Shown here: positions 7,315 through 10,000 of the stretch, piece after piece
Position numbering within the stretch: position 1 is the first letter of the stretch
Layout of the letters: the number at the start of each line of letters is the position of its first letter
Assembly: GCF_020217185.1 (NCBI RefSeq)
Contig: NZ_JAIWNX010000121.1
Location: 1-10,000, forward strand
Direction: 5' to 3'
From: Asticcacaulis sp.
GTDB lineage: Bacteria > Pseudomonadota > Alphaproteobacteria > Caulobacterales > Caulobacteraceae
DNA length: 10,000 bases
Translations under genes and position numbers: made by a program
The notes under the pieces: model-generated
What the model saw: the letters and a program-made list of their open reading frames with translations, nothing else
Databases searched by the model: none
What the model was told of the DNA's origin: nothing

Positions 7315-8109
7315 ATGACCGCCTATCGCTTTATCGGCATTACCCCGTTGCTTTTCTTTGGTTTATTGACCGCGCCCGCCGTGGCGCATTCGCCCTATCT
7401 CAAGCCCGCGGCCTTTACGGTCCCGGCACCGCGCGACCACGTAACGATCGAAGCGGCCTTCTCGGATGGCGATCTGCGTCCTGACGTGGCCATGAAGTCG
7501 GACGCCTTCCACATCATCGCACCGGACGGGACCGACACGCCCCTGCCCCCGGCGGCGACGCTGAAGGACGCGGTATTTCTCGAAGCGCCTCTAAAGGCCG
7601 AAGGCACTTATCTGATCTCTTCCGGCGTGCGTAAGGGCCGCGTGGCCAGGGGCGTCCTCCGCGACGGTGAGGTGCACTTTCTCGAAGGCCCCAATGCTGC
7701 CCGATCCGGCGAAACCGTGATCGACGTGCAAAGCCTGACGCGCGCCGATGTCTATGTGACGCATGGCCGCCCCAGCCGTCCCGATTTCCGCAGCAACGGC
7801 GTCGAACTCTTCCCCGTCACCGCGCCCTATGACGCCTATGCGGGTGAACCCTTCACCGTGCGCGTGCGTGAAAATGGCCAGGGTCTGTCGGGTCAAAACG
7901 TGACCGTCATCACCGACGGCCAGACCTATGCCACGCCCAAGGTCGGCGAACAGACGCTGCGCACCAACGACTCAGGCGAGGTCACCTTCACGCCGAAGAC
8001 CGCCGGCCTCTACCTCCTTCAGGTGCGCGTGCGCCGCCCCGCTGAAGGTCAGGCGAACCTGTGGCTCAGCCACACCGCCACCCTCACCCTTGAAGTCCTG
8101 CCCCAATAA
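7315..8109 (+). CDS. Exported DUF4198-family protein (possible metal-uptake accessory)
   Basis: A 264-residue protein with a signal peptide of ~24 residues ending in PAVA, so the mature chain begins H25-SPYLKP. DUF4198 proteins typically start their mature form with a His in an AHxxWLxP-like stretch and carry beta-sandwich domains; some relatives (NikK-like) assist nickel or cobalt uptake and use that His for metal binding. The rest is beta-rich, with YDAYAGEPFTVRVRENGQGLSGQNVTV and TNDSGEVTFTPKTAGLYLLQVRVRR resembling the family's C-terminal Ig-like domain. An AGGGA element 9 nt before the ATG supports this start. It is divergent from the receptor-tonB operon across a Fur box and followed 22 nt later by the EF-hand gene. 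A periplasmic or envelope role in iron-linked metal handling is an inference; no enzyme motif is visible. Confidence 0.83.
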   Translation: MTAYRFIGITPLLFFGLLTAPAVAHSPYLKPAAFTVPAPRDHVTIEAAFSDGDLRPDVAMKSDAFHIIAPDGTDTPLPPAATLKDAVFLEAPLKAEGTYLISSGVRKGRVARGVLRDGEVHFLEGPNAARSGETVIDVQSLTRADVYVTHGRPSRPDFRSNGVELFPVTAPYDAYAGEPFTVRVRENGQGLSGQNVTVITDGQTYATPKVGEQTLRTNDSGEVTFTPKTAGLYLLQVRVRRPAEGQANLWLSHTATLTLEVLPQ

Positions 8110-8131
8110 CTCGTTCTATAAGGATACCCGG

Positions 8132-8620
8132 ATGAAAACGTCTCTTCTCATAACCGCCCTCATCGCGGTCTCGGCCCCGGCGCTGGCCGCCTCACACTCC
8201 ACCTCGACCTTTATCGAGGAACAGGACCTCAATGGCGACGGCAAGGTGTCGCTTGAGGAATTCAAGGCTGGTCGCGCCATCGAATTTCGCAAGGCCGACT
8301 TCAATGAAGACGGCAGCTTGAGCGAGGCCGAATATATCGGCGAATACGAAGGCCGCCTGATGGCCAGACTCAGCCGCATCGGCGACCCGGAAAAGCGTCT
8401 GGAGGAACAGCAACGCCAGATGCGTCAGGCTAAGGTGCGTTTCGGCGTCCTCGACACCGACAAGAACGGCGCCATCAGTCAGGCGGAACACCTCGCTTCG
8501 GGTCTGCGCATGTTCGACCTGCACGACCGCAATAAGGACGGGGCGGTGGATCACAAGGATGTGGTTCTGGCCGAAGACGCCGCCAAAAGCGGCAAGACGG
8601 GCGAGTTTGTGAATCCCTAG
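8132..8620 (+). CDS. Exported calcium-binding protein with four EF-hands
   Basis: A 162-residue protein with a signal peptide (MKTSLLITALIAVSAPALA) cut near residue 19. Four canonical 12-residue EF-hand loops are present: DLNGDGKVSLEE (32-43), DFNEDGSLSEAE (56-67), DTDKNGAISQAE (108-119) and DRNKDGAVDHKD (132-143). Each keeps acidic or Asn ligands at positions 1, 3 and 5 and an acidic residue at 12, so all four look able to bind Ca2+. The first two form one pair and the last two another, joined by a charged, Gln/Arg-rich helix (~85-102). AAGGA lies 7 nt upstream of the ATG. With the DUF4198 gene 22 nt before it, it forms a probable two-gene operon under the same Fur-marked region. Its role there is unknown; calcium buffering, calcium sensing or binding of another cation are possible. 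The TAG stop overlaps the left edge of the inverted repeat that follows. Confidence 0.92.
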   Translation: MKTSLLITALIAVSAPALAASHSTSTFIEEQDLNGDGKVSLEEFKAGRAIEFRKADFNEDGSLSEAEYIGEYEGRLMARLSRIGDPEKRLEEQQRQMRQAKVRFGVLDTDKNGAISQAEHLASGLRMFDLHDRNKDGAVDHKDVVLAEDAAKSGKTGEFVNP

Positions 8621-8691
8621 TGTCCTGAATCTGAAATTCGCATGCGCTTGATATCGCCTTCTGGCGAATTTCAGATTCAACAGGACACTAG
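8617..8691. repeat. Long inverted repeat, MITE-like, bounded by CTAG
   Basis: The left arm 8617-8641 (25 nt, beginning CTAGTGTCCTG and ending GAAATTCGC) pairs with the right arm 8664-8691 (28 nt), the only difference being three extra bases (CAA, 8679-8681) in the right arm. The loop is 22 nt (8642-8663). Both outer ends read CTAG, that is TA next to GTGTCCTG inverted ends, as expected of a miniature element that duplicated a TA target, for example of the IS630/Tc1 type. Removing one TA-bounded copy would leave CCCTAGGCT, which still supplies the EF-hand stop codon. No T-tract follows on either strand, so it is not a standard intrinsic terminator, although transcripts through it would fold strongly. 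A mobile origin is inferred and needs other genomic copies as proof. Confidence 0.6.
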
Positions 8692-8702
8692 GCTGTGTCG
8701 GG

Positions 8703-8732
8703 CAAAAAGGGCTTATCAGTGATAGGCCCTTT
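8703..8732 (-). terminator. Intrinsic terminator of the LytTR gene (possibly bidirectional)
   Basis: A 12-bp stem (8706-8717 with 8721-8732; one T-G wobble) closes on an AGT loop. On the minus strand the last arm runs into TTTTT before GCC, a good Rho-independent terminator placed immediately after the LytTR stop at 8734. On the plus strand the stem ends in TTT followed by CTC, so it may also stop transcripts from the EF-hand operon, though less strongly. Confidence 0.8.
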
Positions 8733-8733
8733 C

Positions 8734-9495
8734 TCACCCACCAACATGTTCAAGCCAGCCGGCCTGACGCAGGTGCACCACCGCCGAGCGGGCGACCGGG
8801 GCGGTGAGGCCGTTGGTCAGGTGCAGGCGCATGGCGCGCGGGGTGCCCTCAATAGCCCTGACCGCGTGACGCGCCACCCACCACGAGCGATGCGTCCGCA
8901 GCCCTTCGGTCTCAAGCTGGGCGATCGCCTGATGCAGGGGCATCAGCATCAGTTGCGCGCCCGTGGGCGTATGGACGCGCACATAATGGTCTTCCATCTG
9001 AAGGGCCAGCACGTCCCTCGGCAGGGCGGCGGGCGGCTCCTTTTCTGAGAGAACGTGGCGCGCGGCCGCCCGACGCTGAAGCGCCCACACCACGGCAACC
9101 ATCAACCCGGCGATCAGCAGGGTCTGACCGTACCACAGGACCGGCGACAGGTCGAAGCGGTGCAGTTCCGGCCACAGCCAGAAGGCCGCTGTGCGCGTCA
9201 GAAAGGCCTGCAACAGACTGACGAGCCCAAGGGCGACAGCCAGCAGACTGAGGCTTTTCATCCCGCCGCCGGGGGCGAGGCGCCTGACCGCCCGCAGGGT
9301 GCCCCCGAACAACGCCGCCCCCACCAGCATCGACACCACCCAATAGGCGATGCGCTTTTCCAGCCCCGTATTCAGATAGCTGCCGAACGGCCCCAGCACC
9401 CCCAGTATCAGCCCGGCGACCGTGGCCACGGCGGCCCATTGCGCGACGGGGTTACGGCTCAGTTGTGTCAGACGGTTGGAAAGCGAAGTCGGCAT
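8734..9495 (-). CDS. Membrane-anchored LytTR-type transcription regulator
   Basis: A 253-residue protein with four predicted membrane helices (~18-36, 49-68, 79-99, 118-139) followed by a cytoplasmic LytTR DNA-binding domain (~155-250). Recognisable LytTR stretches are DVLALQMEDHYVRVHT, THRSWWVARHAV, the strand MRLHLTNGL and APVARSAV. There is no receiver domain, so it is not a conventional response regulator. The membrane part presumably senses a signal or binds a partner, and the regulator would act on DNA from the membrane, as in other membrane LytTR proteins. The ATG at 9495 has an in-frame TGA nine bases upstream, so the start is well bounded, though its ribosome-binding site is weak. 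It is transcribed alone, with a terminator right after its stop, and is divergent from the hydrolase gene, a plausible target or simply a neighbour. Its regulon is unknown. Confidence 0.92.
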   Translation of the reverse strand: MPTSLSNRLTQLSRNPVAQWAAVATVAGLILGVLGPFGSYLNTGLEKRIAYWVVSMLVGAALFGGTLRAVRRLAPGGGMKSLSLLAVALGLVSLLQAFLTRTAAFWLWPELHRFDLSPVLWYGQTLLIAGLMVAVVWALQRRAAARHVLSEKEPPAALPRDVLALQMEDHYVRVHTPTGAQLMLMPLHQAIAQLETEGLRTHRSWWVARHAVRAIEGTPRAMRLHLTNGLTAPVARSAVVHLRQAGWLEHVGG

Positions 9496-9656
9496 AGAGG
9501 CTCAGATCAAGGCGGTTTGGCGCACTATAGCCGCCTGCGCTACGTACCGCCAGAGCGCCCAATTGCCGGACCACGTACCCGTTTGCCCATTGGCGAATGA
9601 CGCCTTTACGCGCTGTGTCAGACGGTTAGAGCGGGCGGGTCAAACGGAGATTTCTC
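9496..9656. promoter_or_regulatory. Divergent intergenic region between LytTR gene and hydrolase gene
   Basis: These 161 non-coding bases must contain both promoters. The visible structure is one half of a 14-bp direct repeat (TGTGTCAGACGGTT at 9614-9627, the other copy at 9464-9477 inside the LytTR gene) and a weak GGCGG...CCGCC inverted repeat near 9510-9535. No convincing -35/-10 pair was recognised. Upstream of the LytTR ATG the frame is closed by TGA, so no longer N-terminus is possible. Confidence 0.4.
9646..9650 (+). promoter_or_regulatory. Ribosome-binding site of the hydrolase gene
   Basis: GGAGA lies 6 nt before the ATG at 9657 and fixes that start; the frame then opens directly into a signal peptide. 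Confidence 0.75.
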
Positions 9657-10000
9657 ATGCGCTGTCGCCTGTTATTCGCTCTCTTTATTTCGTTCGCCGC
9701 CCTTGGCATGGTCGCCCATGCGGACACCCCACAGGTCGGGTTCCGCCACGCCGTCACGGCTGAGGGCGTCGAGGTCGGCATATGGTTTCCCGCCGCAGGC
9801 ACACCGGCCCGCCAAAGGCTGGGGCTTTACAGCCACGCGGTCGTGGCCAATGCCGCGCCCCTGCCCGGCGCGCATCCGCTGATCGTCATGTCGCACGGCA
9901 CAGGCGGCAGCTTTTCCGGCCATGTCGATACGGCGGTGGCCCTGGCGAAAGCGGGCTTCGTCGTAGCGGCCCTCACCCATCCGGGCGACAACTGGCAGGA
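9657..10000 (+). CDS. Secreted alpha/beta hydrolase of the dienelactone hydrolase-like group, N-terminal part (partial)
   Basis: The frame runs from the ATG at 9657 to the window edge without a stop (114 codons seen). A signal peptide with hydrophobic core LLFALFISFAALGMV ends near AHA (22-23). The mature part has VGIWFPAAGTPA, then PLIVMSHGTGGSFSGH (74-89), the strand-turn of an alpha/beta hydrolase with the HG oxyanion motif, and ALAKAGFVVAALTHPGDNW (96-113). This pattern is typical of predicted dienelactone hydrolases and the related PAF-acetylhydrolase-like esterases. The nucleophile Ser, acid and His lie beyond the edge and cannot be checked. It is an exported esterase or lipase-like enzyme; the substrate is unknown. 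It is divergent from the LytTR regulator. Confidence 0.85.
   Translation, partial: MRCRLLFALFISFAALGMVAHADTPQVGFRHAVTAEGVEVGIWFPAAGTPARQRLGLYSHAVVANAAPLPGAHPLIVMSHGTGGSFSGHVDTAVALAKAGFVVAALTHPGDNWQ

Noticed and set aside
8617..8691. The long inverted repeat as a Rho-independent terminator.
   Set aside because: No T-tract follows on either strand; the proper terminator is the separate hairpin at 8706-8732.
8192..8737. Minus-strand open frame spanning the EF-hand gene, the palindrome and the terminator.
   Set aside because: It crosses structural repeats and overlies four perfect EF-hand loops on the plus strand.
9496..9656. A remnant of a duplicated LytTR gene suggested by the second repeat copy reading SNRLTQ in the same frame.
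   Set aside because: Similarity to the LytTR N-terminus stops after six residues and there is no start codon, so only the short repeat is supported.
1..10000. CRISPR array, tRNA, rRNA or phage genes.
   Set aside because: No regularly spaced repeats, cloverleaf-like segments, rRNA sequence or phage proteins were seen.

Overview
The window is a GC-rich (roughly 60-65 % by eye), gene-dense alphaproteobacterial segment. It has a Tad-type pilus protein, a very large hybrid kinase with a c-di-GMP phosphodiesterase end, and a Fur-boxed TonB-dependent uptake locus. Together these suit the Caulobacterales, perhaps Asticcacaulis or a relative. That placement is an inference from gene content and style, since the window holds no rRNA or marker gene.

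Layout: (1) 1-631, minus: the N-terminal part of a TadG-like protein, running off the left edge. (2) 632-781: a divergent promoter region. (3) 782-4276, plus: an 1164-residue membrane hybrid histidine kinase in the order sensor, HAMP, HisKA, HATPase, degenerate receiver, receiver, HPt, EAL. (4) 7119-4301, minus: a TonB-dependent receptor followed after 8 nt by its own TonB, in one operon. (5) 7120-7314: a divergent control region with one perfect 19-bp Fur palindrome and a second Fur-like site. (6) 7315-8620, plus: a secreted DUF4198 protein and a secreted protein with four EF-hands, 22 nt apart. (7) 8617-8732: a long TA-bounded inverted repeat resembling a miniature transposable element, then an intrinsic terminator. 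(8) 9495-8734, minus: a four-helix membrane protein with a LytTR DNA-binding domain. (9) 9657-10000, plus: the start of a secreted dienelactone-hydrolase-like alpha/beta hydrolase, cut by the right edge.

How the parts fit: genes 4-6 look like one iron-responsive locus. The receptor binds a ferric or heme-type ligand at the outer membrane, the adjacent TonB energises it from the inner membrane, and the divergently transcribed DUF4198 and EF-hand proteins are exported, probably to the periplasm, where metal-related roles are plausible. The kinase appears to carry sensing, a complete multi-step phosphorelay and c-di-GMP breakdown in one chain. The points most worth a second look are that architecture, a natural Asn at the TonB position normally held by the essential transmembrane His, the paired Fur sites with their divergent cargo, and the mobile-element-like palindrome that shares the EF-hand stop codon.
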